6,001 nt of DNA from Deltaproteobacteria bacterium (GTDB taxonomy: Bacteria; Desulfobacterota; DSM-4660; Desulfatiglandales; B25-G16). Shown here piece by piece: positions 1-5,845 of this stretch (position 1 is the first letter of the stretch; every line of letters begins with the position of its first letter). The notes below the pieces were generated by a model, which was not told the origin of the DNA, did not search any database, and saw only the letters and a program-made list of their open reading frames with translations. Both the position numbers and the translations under genes were made by a program. The stretch spans positions 1 to 6,001 of the forward strand of contig JAGYMO010000178.1 in assembly GCA_018400255.1 (NCBI GenBank). Reading direction: 5' to 3'.

Positions 1-217
1 GAGGTGCGACATTATTGGGATATTGTATAGTGGTTATTAATTTTTCAAGGACTTTATATCAAACAACTACTTTGCAAAGCCAGGTCTGGGCCAGGGGCAC
101 TAAGCCATAAAGAGTATGAAATTACTGCCTTGATGGGCCTACTTGATATACGGCGTGGTAATAGTAGTGAGAAAACCTGACCACATATGTATTGTGTTAT
201 AGTGATATCAATCTTTT

Positions 218-239
218 CTTCGTATCTTCGTGGCTGAAT
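218..239. repeat. CTTCGT-type short direct repeat
   Basis: Two near-tandem copies of CTTCGT (CTTCGTATCTTCGTGG, followed by CTGAAT) are visible. The reverse complement begins ATTCAGCCACGAAG and continues ATACGAAG. From memory, similar 'CCACGAAGnnACGAAG' strings recur between genes in many environmental bacterial genomes. Only one copy lies in this window, so its dispersed nature cannot be shown here. Confidence 0.35.
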
Positions 240-418
240 AGATGCGAAAAAAATTACCAATATGACAAATAACCTTAAAAGTAGATTTAACGTTTCTCTA
301 ATCAATAATTAGGTATTTTATGCAGAGATTAAGACATCCAAGAATTTTCCATTAACCATTACAAGCTAAGCCCTCTTGATTAGGGTCTTTGAGGACTAAT
401 TCTTACAACTTTAATATG

Positions 419-424
419 AAGGAG
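419..424 (+). promoter_or_regulatory. Ribosome binding site that fixes the IMPase-like start
   Basis: AAGGAG lies 6 nt upstream of the ATG at 431. The longer in-frame start at 389 has no comparable site and would add 14 residues (MRTNSYNFNMKEKT) that overlap this AAGGAG, so 431 is preferred. Confidence 0.8.
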
Positions 425-430
425 AAAACA

Positions 431-1228
431 ATGGAATCAGAAAGTCTCAATATAGAAGAGCTAACAAGCTTTGCAATTGATGTTCTAAAACTTTCAGGAA
501 AAGAGGCGCTTTCCTATTACGGCAAGGGAAGCTCTCAGCTAAGATTTGACGAAGAATTAGTAACAGAAGCAGAACTTCGCCTTGAGGCATTTTTTCAAGA
601 TCAACTCCTTAAAAAATTTCCCGAACACCAGATATTTATAAATAATCAAGTAAAAGAAGACTACACCCATAAAGAGCAAAGGTACCTTTGGATTTATGAT
701 CCGTTAGATGGAATTGCAAATTTCCAGGCAGGTATACCTGTTTGGGGTAATTCACTTACCCTTCTTGAAAATTTTTGGCCCATCCTGGCCATATTCCATA
801 TGCCTGTAACAGATGATTTTTTTTACGCCCAGGCAGGTAAAAAAAGCTTTAGAGGCAAAGAGGAAATATCTGTATCCGACCAGAAAGATATTAATGATGA
901 AAGTCTTTTGCTCACTTATTCCAGATTTCACAATAATTTTGAATCAACATTTCCTGGAAAAATCCGTGACCTAGGATGCACTACTGCCCATGCGTGCTAT
1001 GTTGCAATGGGCCGTGCAGATGCAGCAATCATCAAAGATGAATCGTATCATGGCCTGGCCGCTATTAGGGTAATTATAGAGGCCGCCGGCGGAAAGATAT
1101 GCAAAATGGATGGAGATCATTTCTTACTTGATGACTACCTAGACGGCCAGAAGATAAATTCAAGTCTAATAGTGGCATCACCATATATTTGTTCAGAAAT
1201 AAGCGGTTATATCCAGGAAAAGCCTTAG
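431..1228 (+). CDS. Inositol monophosphatase-fold protein, probably catalytically impaired
   Basis: This 265-residue protein has the length of the IMPase/SuhB/CysQ family, Mg-dependent phosphatases acting on inositol phosphates, nucleotide 3'(2')-phosphates or sugar phosphates. Recognisable family blocks, in order, are ELVTEAE (42-48), FPEH (63-66), WIYDPLDGIANF (87-98) and IIEAAGG (215-221). By hand alignment to human IMPA1, D90 and D93 are kept. The GEE metal glutamate is replaced (INN at 70-72), the catalytic Thr after DG is Ile95, and the WD motif before AAG is H207-G208. The VTxxD Asp is Glu48. The frame is intact, so the gene is probably maintained, but ordinary phosphatase activity is doubtful. 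A binding or regulatory role, or a changed metal site, is an inference. There is no signal peptide, so it is probably cytoplasmic. It converges on the ABC ATPase gene with a 4-bp gap and no evident terminator. The family call is firm; the substrate is unknown. Confidence 0.85.
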   Translation: MESESLNIEELTSFAIDVLKLSGKEALSYYGKGSSQLRFDEELVTEAELRLEAFFQDQLLKKFPEHQIFINNQVKEDYTHKEQRYLWIYDPLDGIANFQAGIPVWGNSLTLLENFWPILAIFHMPVTDDFFYAQAGKKSFRGKEEISVSDQKDINDESLLLTYSRFHNNFESTFPGKIRDLGCTTAHACYVAMGRADAAIIKDESYHGLAAIRVIIEAAGGKICKMDGDHFLLDDYLDGQKINSSLIVASPYICSEISGYIQEKP

Positions 1229-1232
1229 ATCT

Positions 1233-2015
1233 TTAAGCTACCAGCAAGGTCTCATCCTTTAGCTTTTCACCAAATTTTTTTACGACATCCTCAACGGTAA
1301 GATTATTTTTTTCCTCACCTTCAATATCAAACTGTATTCTTCCTTCATGAAGCATGATCATGCGGTTTCCGTATTGTATAGCCTGTTGCATATTATGTGT
1401 TACCATAACAGTGGTAAGATTATTGTCCGTTATAATTTTCTCTGTAAGCTCCATTACACGCTGGGCGGTTTTAGGGTCCAGGGCTGCTGTGTGTTCATCT
1501 AAAAGAAGCAGCTTTGGTATTGACAGGGTTACCATTAGCAGTGTAAGTGATTGACGCTGGCCTCCTGAAAGAAGACTTACCATGTCCTTCATCCTGTCTT
1601 CAAGTCCCAGATCCAGCATCTTAAGGATATCCCTGTAATGGCCTCTACGTGACTTCTCTACACCCCATCCAAGTCCCCTTCTTTTACCGCGCAAATCAGC
1701 AATTGCAAGGTTTTCCTCTATACTCATTGAAGCGGCTGTGCCCATAAGCGGGTCTTGAAAGATTCTGCCTAAAAATTTTGCCCTTCTGTGCTCCGGTATA
1801 TTAGTAACATCTACCCCATCTATAACAATATTTCCCTCATCAGGGAAATATGTACCGGAGATAAGATTCAAAGCAGTTGTTTTTCCTGCGCCATTACTCC
1901 CAATTATCGTAACAAAATCTCCATCACGTATATGAAGGGTTAACCCGTTTATAGCTACCTTTTCATCTACGGTACCCCTTGAAAATGTCTTTTTTACCTC
2001 TGCTAATTCAATCAT
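1233..2015 (-). CDS. ABC transporter ATP-binding protein, COG1101/TrpZ type
   Basis: This 260-residue cytoplasmic nucleotide-binding subunit powers the importer formed with the two genes upstream. All ATPase motifs are present: Walker A GSNGAGKTT (39-47), Q-loop Q87 in RIFQDP, signature LSGGQ (149-153), Walker B LLLLDE (169-174) with catalytic E174, D-loop near ALD (178-180) and switch H207 in VTHNM. The DEHTAALDPKTA stretch and FQDPLMGTA after the Q-loop resemble the ATPases that accompany COG2984/COG4120 systems (TrpXYZ in streptococci). An AAGGAAGG-type ribosome site lies just upstream of the ATG and overlaps the permease stop region, with a gap of only 12 nt, so the two genes are surely co-transcribed. 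No terminator follows; the gene ends 4 bp from the convergent IMPase-like gene. Family and role are firm. The transported solute is inferred from relatives. Confidence 0.93.
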   Translation of the reverse strand: MIELAEVKKTFSRGTVDEKVAINGLTLHIRDGDFVTIIGSNGAGKTTALNLISGTYFPDEGNIVIDGVDVTNIPEHRRAKFLGRIFQDPLMGTAASMSIEENLAIADLRGKRRGLGWGVEKSRRGHYRDILKMLDLGLEDRMKDMVSLLSGGQRQSLTLLMVTLSIPKLLLLDEHTAALDPKTAQRVMELTEKIITDNNLTTVMVTHNMQQAIQYGNRMIMLHEGRIQFDIEGEEKNNLTVEDVVKKFGEKLKDETLLVA

Positions 2016-2027
2016 ACGTCGCCTTCC

Positions 2028-2930
2028 TTATACCCCCCTGAGATGAAGTTTACCCTCTTTCTCTTTCTTTAAGGCCGGAATTCCAAGGGCTAATACTACC
2101 ATTATACCAGTAGCCAACTTCAAATCAGTCGGGGCCAGACCTAATCTTAAGCCAATGGAGATGATAAATTTATATATAATTGAACCGACAATTGCAGCAA
2201 GGGTCATTCTCTGTACAGTTTTGGTTCCAAGAAGCGCTTCGCCTATAATTATGGATGCCAGACCAGCCACTATCATGCCTATACCCATACCTACATCAGA
2301 AAACCCCTGATCTTGACAGACAAGCGCACCTGAAAGGGCCACAAAAGCATTTGAGATACCTAACCCAAGGATAGTCATGTTGTCGGTATTTGTTCCAAGC
2401 GTCCGGATCATTTGCTCATTGTCACCTGTAGCCCTCATAGCAAAACCTAACTGTGTGTGCAAAAACATATCTGTCAATATCTTAATCCCTATAGTCACTA
2501 AAAAGAAAAAGGTGATAATTGGAATAAAACGATTCATCTCAAGTGATTCCAGAGGGGTTAATAGTGTGTTTACAGTCAACAATTGTATATTTGATCTCCC
2601 CATTATTCTTAGATTAACGGAATAAAGTATAGTCATCATCAAGATCCCGGCAAGGAGGCTGTTAATCTTTAATTTTGTGTTAAGAAGACCTGTAAAACAA
2701 CCAGCAATGAAACCCAAAAAAATAGCCAGCATAACACCGTAAATAGGATGGATCCCTTCTATAATAAGCCTTGACACGGCCGCAGCACCTAATGGAAAAC
2801 TTCCATCTACTGTAAGGTCAGGGAATGCTAGTATTCGAAAGCTGATAACTATTCCCAGTGCCACAATACCGTAAGCAAGGCCCTGTTCCAGGGATATAGG
2901 TATAGTCCTTAAAAAACTGCTCAGAAACAT
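2028..2930 (-). CDS. ABC transporter permease, COG4120/TrpY type
   Basis: This 300-residue inner-membrane protein of the BPD_transp_2 (LivH/M-like) superfamily has about 8-9 hydrophobic segments, near residues 14-34, 44-57, 62-83, 92-108, 135-154, 187-205, 215-233, 240-260 and 272-287. Family hallmarks are FPDLTVDGSFPLGAA (36-50), the MGRSNIQLL stretch (110-118) and the cytoplasmic coupling region RATGDNEQMIRTLGTNTDN (166-184), followed by GLASIIIGEALLG (223-235). I start at ATG 2930, where a weak TGGTGG site sits 4 nt upstream and the N-terminus matches the family. A GTG at 2975 would add 15 charged residues translated through a perfect inverted repeat and has no ribosome site. The gene follows the binding-protein gene after 56 nt and precedes the ATPase by 12 nt. 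It forms the membrane channel of an amino-acid-type importer. Confidence 0.9.
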   Translation of the reverse strand: MFLSSFLRTIPISLEQGLAYGIVALGIVISFRILAFPDLTVDGSFPLGAAAVSRLIIEGIHPIYGVMLAIFLGFIAGCFTGLLNTKLKINSLLAGILMMTILYSVNLRIMGRSNIQLLTVNTLLTPLESLEMNRFIPIITFFFLVTIGIKILTDMFLHTQLGFAMRATGDNEQMIRTLGTNTDNMTILGLGISNAFVALSGALVCQDQGFSDVGMGIGMIVAGLASIIIGEALLGTKTVQRMTLAAIVGSIIYKFIISIGLRLGLAPTDLKLATGIMVVLALGIPALKKEKEGKLHLRGV

Positions 2931-2948
2931 GTAGCCACCAAATTTTTT

Positions 2949-2971
2949 GAGGGAGGAAAATTTCCTCCCTC
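2949..2971 (-). repeat. Perfect inverted repeat between binding-protein and permease genes
   Basis: Arms of 11 bp (GAGGGAGGAAA / TTTCCTCCCTC) are separated by one base. As RNA this can fold into an 8-bp G+C-rich stem with an AAA/TTT-rich loop. On the coding (minus) strand it is followed by AAAAAATTT rather than a U tract, so it is not a typical intrinsic terminator. The 5' arm on that strand contains GGGAGG, a strong Shine-Dalgarno-like string paired to CCTCCC. Likely roles, by analogy with other ABC operons, are stabilising the upstream binding-protein message or lowering permease expression. Confidence 0.75.
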
Positions 2972-2986
2972 TCACTTTAGGTTATT

Positions 2987-3982
2987 TTATTTACCCTTTA
3001 TTACATTGCCTTCCTCATCCCAAAGCTTGTCCGCAGCCTTCTTAACAAGGGTAAGTGGGAGTTTTACCCCCTGTTCTTTTGCATTCTTCAAGCTTACCCA
3101 CAGACTGTATTCGGCTGCAAGGCCTGCAGGGATTTCACCTGGATCTTCACCTTTTAATATCCGTGCCGCCTGCTTACCCGCTGTATAGCCTACCAGAAAA
3201 TAATCCGGACCATATGCCGCTACCGCACCCCTTGGTGTACTGTCTCTATCACCGGCAAACAGTGCTATATCATTTGCATTGCATATCTTTACAATAGATT
3301 CGAACGCTGAAACGCACGTGTTATCAGAGGTGATATGAATGGCATCTACCCTTCCCGCAAGACTCTGAGCAGCCTGCATAACCTCGGAGCTTGTGGATAC
3401 ATGAGCCTCAATTAACTTTAGACCCATTCCCTCTATGGTTTCCTTCATCTCTTTTATATGAAATGTAACATTGACATCCCCAGGGTTGTAAATCGTTCCC
3501 CATGTCTTGGCGTGAGGCACTAAATCCTGATACATCTTGCACTGAAGGCTGATAGGCCACCTATCACTTACCCCTGTCACATGTATGCCTGTTTTCCCCA
3601 TTTTTGGAACTATACCGGTTTTTACCGGATCAGTAACAGAGGAAAAAATAATGGGTATGGTCTTGCTTACCTTCACCTGTGCCTGAGCATTAGGTGTACT
3701 AATAGCATGGACAAGGGCAACCTTATCATCTTCAAACTTTCTTGCTATTATAGAGCAGTTTGCCTGATCACCCTGGGCATTTTGCCGGTCTATAGTGACA
3801 TTTTCACCCTCAACAAAACCTTCCTCTGCCAGAGCTGCCTTAAATCCTTTTGAATCATTGTCCAGGGCTGGATGAGCCACAATTTGTGCCTCTCCAATAC
3901 GAATCATCTTAGCATAGAGTCCGGGTCCAAAAATTAGGCCTACCACCAAAAAAAATGTTAAAAAAACTAATACCCTTTTCAT
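2987..3982 (-). CDS. ABC transporter substrate-binding protein, COG2984/TrpX type (ABC_sub_bind)
   Basis: This 331-residue periplasmic binding protein captures solute for the permease and ATPase encoded downstream. Residues 1-24 form a Sec signal peptide (KR, hydrophobic run, GLYA cleavage before K25). There is no lipobox cysteine, so the protein should be soluble and periplasmic. Family strings are IGEAQIVAHPALD (29-41), GFVEGENV (55-62), NAQGDQAN (68-75), AISTPNAQAQ (93-102), IPIIFSSVTDPVKTGIV (109-125), VTGVSD (135-140) and YGPDYFLVGYTAGKQAARIL (257-276). Length is normal. Relatives include the streptococcal tryptophan-uptake component, and from memory solved homologues carry Trp or Phe, so an aromatic amino acid is the best guess. 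The start at 3982 is backed by AAGGAGG 7 nt upstream. The gene lies 106 nt after the dehydrogenase gene with no clear terminator between, so it may share that transcript. A weak promoter-like pair (TTTAAA-17-TATTGT, minus strand) in the gap is only a possibility. Confidence 0.92.
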   Translation of the reverse strand: MKRVLVFLTFFLVVGLIFGPGLYAKMIRIGEAQIVAHPALDNDSKGFKAALAEEGFVEGENVTIDRQNAQGDQANCSIIARKFEDDKVALVHAISTPNAQAQVKVSKTIPIIFSSVTDPVKTGIVPKMGKTGIHVTGVSDRWPISLQCKMYQDLVPHAKTWGTIYNPGDVNVTFHIKEMKETIEGMGLKLIEAHVSTSSEVMQAAQSLAGRVDAIHITSDNTCVSAFESIVKICNANDIALFAGDRDSTPRGAVAAYGPDYFLVGYTAGKQAARILKGEDPGEIPAGLAAEYSLWVSLKNAKEQGVKLPLTLVKKAADKLWDEEGNVIKGK

Positions 3983-3989
3983 AATACTG

Positions 3990-3996
3990 CCTCCTT
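3990..3996 (-). promoter_or_regulatory. Strong ribosome binding site of the binding-protein gene
   Basis: AAGGAGG on the minus strand lies 7 nt before the ATG at 3982. It is much stronger than the permease site (TGGTGG), consistent with the usual excess of binding protein over membrane subunits. Confidence 0.8.
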
Positions 3997-4088
3997 GTTA
4001 TTGGTTAAATACAAAAAATCCCACAATAAAAACTAATACAGGCTGTTTAAATTTGATCTTTCATTACGGGCCAACCAGGTTGAGTAAA

Positions 4089-5438
4089 TCATGAATTTTC
4101 ATACGATGGGTATATCTTGGAGCCATAATATTTATATGCCCTCTCTGTCGGTGTAAGCCCCTCTTTTTTCGAAGAATAAAGATTCTCTCGGACCCCTTCC
4201 CGGCAAACTTTTTCAGTGTGAGACATTACATTCTTAATATCCGCCTGCTCCCGATTAATATACTCCTCCATGCCGGCTATTACCCCACCAGTGTTGTGCA
4301 TCCATGATACCTGGAAAAGTATATCTCTTTTGGCAAGTTCTTTTGAAAGCCTTATCTCTTCTTCCTCACTTGTTGCCTTAAGCTGATTATTCGCAGCCCC
4401 CATTACAATGGAATATTTCAACCCCTTACTATGTTCCTCATCTATTATCCCTCCAATGGCACACGGAGCAAAGATATCCGCATCAAAGGTGTAGATGTCT
4501 TTGGAATCTATTTCCTTTACGTTCCGGGGGAAGCGTTTAGCTAACTCTGCTACCGGCTCTTTTCTAGTGTCTGAAACAAATATCATTGCACCCTCATTGG
4601 CAAGATATTTCTCTACCAACGGATAGCCCACTGCACCAGTTCCCTGAACAACAATACTCATCTCTTTTAGGCTCTCTTTTCCGAATTTAAACCTTACAGC
4701 CTCCTTTATTGCCAGATAGACTCCATAGGCAGTGGGAGCACCAGTAGGCCCAATCTTGCTATCAAAGCCACCGGCAATATTCATGGAGTATCCTTCCCTT
4801 CTCATGACATCTGCCAATTCGGGAGAAAAACCCATGTCGGGGCCTGTAAACGATCTGGTCCTATCAAGGGCATACGCTAAAAACCCTATGGTCATAAAAT
4901 CTTTTAAATCCAGCGGCCTGCATTGGACTGTAATCTTACTGCCCCCAAAGGGAATCTGAGCTCCTGCGTTCTTGAAAGACATTGCCCTGCTTAAGTTTAG
5001 ACCATCTATTATTACACCCAGTTCATCCTCTTCCGGCTCGTGACGCCTTATGCCACCGCTTCTTATAGCATGATAACCATTGTTAATACCTAATACATTA
5101 CTGTGCATGTTGCTTATAAAATGGACATCATTCTCCTTATTATAAAAACACTCTATTCCTTGATGCCGCCCCTTCCTTAGTAAGTCTATGACCTCATCAA
5201 GGTAGTCGGCAAGATCGTATTTCTTAAATATGTTCCAGGTCTCTTTATTTCCAAGGTAAAGACTATTATTCGTGAGGGCACCTTCGAATGTAAAATCCTC
5301 ACCATAACGCGACCAATTTGTGCCCCCTTCCCACTCCCTGGCAGACCTCAATGCTACTAAATCCTTCCTCCAATTATAATAAATAAACAGGGTGGTAAGG
5401 TTTTCCTTGTCTAGAGGAATAAAAAGGCTTTTTTCCAT
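4089..5438 (-). CDS. Glu/Leu/Phe/Val dehydrogenase family protein (NAD-dependent amino acid dehydrogenase, divergent)
   Basis: The family catalyses L-amino acid + NAD+ + H2O to 2-oxo acid + NH4+ + NADH in the cytoplasm. The closest pattern by eye is leucine/phenylalanine dehydrogenase. Visible are SGGIRR (127-132, glycine-rich substrate loop), MSFKNA with K156 and GGSK with K168 (equivalents of the LeuDH substrate and catalytic lysines, K68/K80), and D201 in TGPDMG (catalytic Asp equivalent). Further along come the Rossmann GTGAVG (266-271) with D290 at the end of the next strand (favours NAD over NADP), FAPCAIGGII (323-332), GAANNQLK (347-354) and NTGGVIAGMEEY (382-393). At 449 residues it is about 80 longer than LeuDH. 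Some 70 residues precede the region aligning with the LeuDH N-terminus, and there is a short insertion before the GG loop (GINNGYHAIRS). The start follows AAGGAAGGGG. A strong promoter lies about 75 nt upstream, and amino-acid importer genes follow. The family is firm; the substrate cannot be read from the sequence. Confidence 0.88.
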   Translation of the reverse strand: MEKSLFIPLDKENLTTLFIYYNWRKDLVALRSAREWEGGTNWSRYGEDFTFEGALTNNSLYLGNKETWNIFKKYDLADYLDEVIDLLRKGRHQGIECFYNKENDVHFISNMHSNVLGINNGYHAIRSGGIRRHEPEEDELGVIIDGLNLSRAMSFKNAGAQIPFGGSKITVQCRPLDLKDFMTIGFLAYALDRTRSFTGPDMGFSPELADVMRREGYSMNIAGGFDSKIGPTGAPTAYGVYLAIKEAVRFKFGKESLKEMSIVVQGTGAVGYPLVEKYLANEGAMIFVSDTRKEPVAELAKRFPRNVKEIDSKDIYTFDADIFAPCAIGGIIDEEHSKGLKYSIVMGAANNQLKATSEEEEIRLSKELAKRDILFQVSWMHNTGGVIAGMEEYINREQADIKNVMSHTEKVCREGVRENLYSSKKEGLTPTERAYKYYGSKIYPSYENS

Positions 5439-5511
5439 GTAAAATTACCCCTTCCTTCCATAATAGAAACAGTTCAATAACCTGACTTCAGCGCTCTTTT
5501 AAATCTAAAAC

Positions 5512-5541
5512 AATATAGGTAAATAATAATTCCGGTGTCAA
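5512..5541 (-). promoter_or_regulatory. Sigma70-like promoter for the dehydrogenase gene
   Basis: On the minus strand, -35 TTGACA (5541-5536, 6/6) is followed by an 18-bp spacer and -10 TATATT (5517-5512, 5/6). Transcription would start near 5505, giving a leader of about 67 nt. With no clear terminator downstream, it may drive all four minus-strand genes. Confidence 0.65.
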
Positions 5542-5628
5542 GCGAAAACCATGAATAATAATGTTCTTAACACCCTTATATGCTAAATTAATAGTTATAC
5601 ATTCCTGTATCTAATAAACATATATTGA

Positions 5629-5642
5629 CTAAAATTTTTTAG
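5629..5642. promoter_or_regulatory. AT-rich dyad between the divergent promoters
   Basis: CTAAAA-TT-TTTTAG is a perfect 6-2-6 dyad, flanked by TTGA and CAA that extend it imperfectly. It sits about 22 bp upstream of the rightward -35 box, where an activator or shared regulator could bind. In such AT-rich DNA it may be chance. Confidence 0.25.
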
Positions 5643-5664
5643 CAAAAATAAATGTATATTTCTC

Positions 5665-5693
5665 TTGACACTCATATTTATTTTCTTTATCTT
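5665..5693 (+). promoter_or_regulatory. Sigma70-like promoter for the LivK-like gene
   Basis: -35 TTGACA (5665-5670, 6/6), a 17-bp spacer and -10 TATCTT (5688-5693, 4/6) are present. The predicted start near 5700 leaves a leader of about 145 nt. A weaker alternative -35, TTGACT at 5625-5630, has no good -10 partner. Confidence 0.55.
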
Positions 5694-5816
5694 TCATCAG
5701 TTATGAAGAAAAATAAAAACTTTTGGAAACCATTTACCTGTAAGCTTCTGATCCTTTTACTCCAATAGCTTAACACCTACAGTGTTTATATCTGTATTTA
5801 TATAAAAACCAGGTAC

Positions 5817-5830
5817 TGTTAATTTTAACA
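5817..5830. promoter_or_regulatory. Dyad abutting the LivK-like ribosome site
   Basis: TGTTAA-TT-TTAACA is a perfect 6-2-6 inverted repeat ending one base before the AAGGGAGG ribosome site (5831-5838). It could be a repressor operator, or a small RNA hairpin (5-bp stem, 4-nt loop) influencing translation. No regulator gene is visible in the window. Confidence 0.35.
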
Positions 5831-5845
5831 AAGGGAGGAATAGTT

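Larger units (their letters stand above)
1..430. other. Gene-poor stretch upstream of the IMPase-like gene
   Basis: No reading frame here has both a supported start and protein-like composition. Frame +1 reads EVRHYWDIV and stops at 28-30, which could be the tail of an upstream gene but is too short to support. An open plus-strand frame from about 31 to 180 contains a somewhat protein-like run (ARSGPGALSHKEYEITALMG) with no usable start, possibly a decayed remnant. A minus-strand frame over 54-305 has no good ribosome site and passes through the CTTCGT repeat, so I do not call it. I found no clear -10/-35 pair for the downstream gene. Positions 371-385 can form a weak 4-bp stem (CCCT/AGGG) in its leader. 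Confidence 0.6.
5439..5845. other. Divergent intergenic regulatory region
   Basis: This 407-bp, strongly AT-rich stretch separates the divergent dehydrogenase and LivK-like genes and holds no plausible gene. It contains one near-consensus sigma70-type promoter in each direction, about 120 bp apart (-35 to -35), two 6-2-6 dyads (5629-5642 and 5817-5830) and a leader of about 145 nt before the LivK-like gene. A 7-bp AT-only stem (5785-5791 with 5800-5806) lies in that leader. I recognise no known riboswitch. Confidence 0.75.

Noticed and set aside
1..30. Possible C-terminal tail of an upstream gene (EVRHYWDIV then stop)
   Set aside because: Nine open codons at a window edge are expected by chance and carry no family signal.
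54..305. 83-codon minus-strand open frame in the left intergenic stretch
   Set aside because: It has no convincing ribosome site, shows a composition unlike a folded protein in its second half, and runs through the CTTCGT repeat. No family was recognised.
389..430. Upstream ATG extending the IMPase-like protein by 14 residues
   Set aside because: The extension would translate through the AAGGAG ribosome site of the better ATG at 431 and has no site of its own.
2931..2975. GTG start extending the permease by 15 residues
   Set aside because: It lacks a ribosome site, and the added residues are encoded by the inverted repeat. The family N-terminus fits ATG 2930.
2377..3853. Plus-strand open frames within the permease and binding-protein genes
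   Set aside because: They are shadows of well-supported minus-strand genes, with no ribosome sites or recognisable domains.
3983..4070. TTTAAA-17-TATTGT promoter-like pair upstream of the binding-protein gene
   Set aside because: Each box matches only 4 of 6 bases in very AT-rich DNA. It is mentioned in the gene entry but is too weak for its own feature.
4072..4082. CAACC-A-GGTTG dyad just after the dehydrogenase stop, considered as a terminator
   Set aside because: The 5-bp arms with a 1-nt centre cannot form a stable loop as drawn, and no T tract follows on the minus strand.
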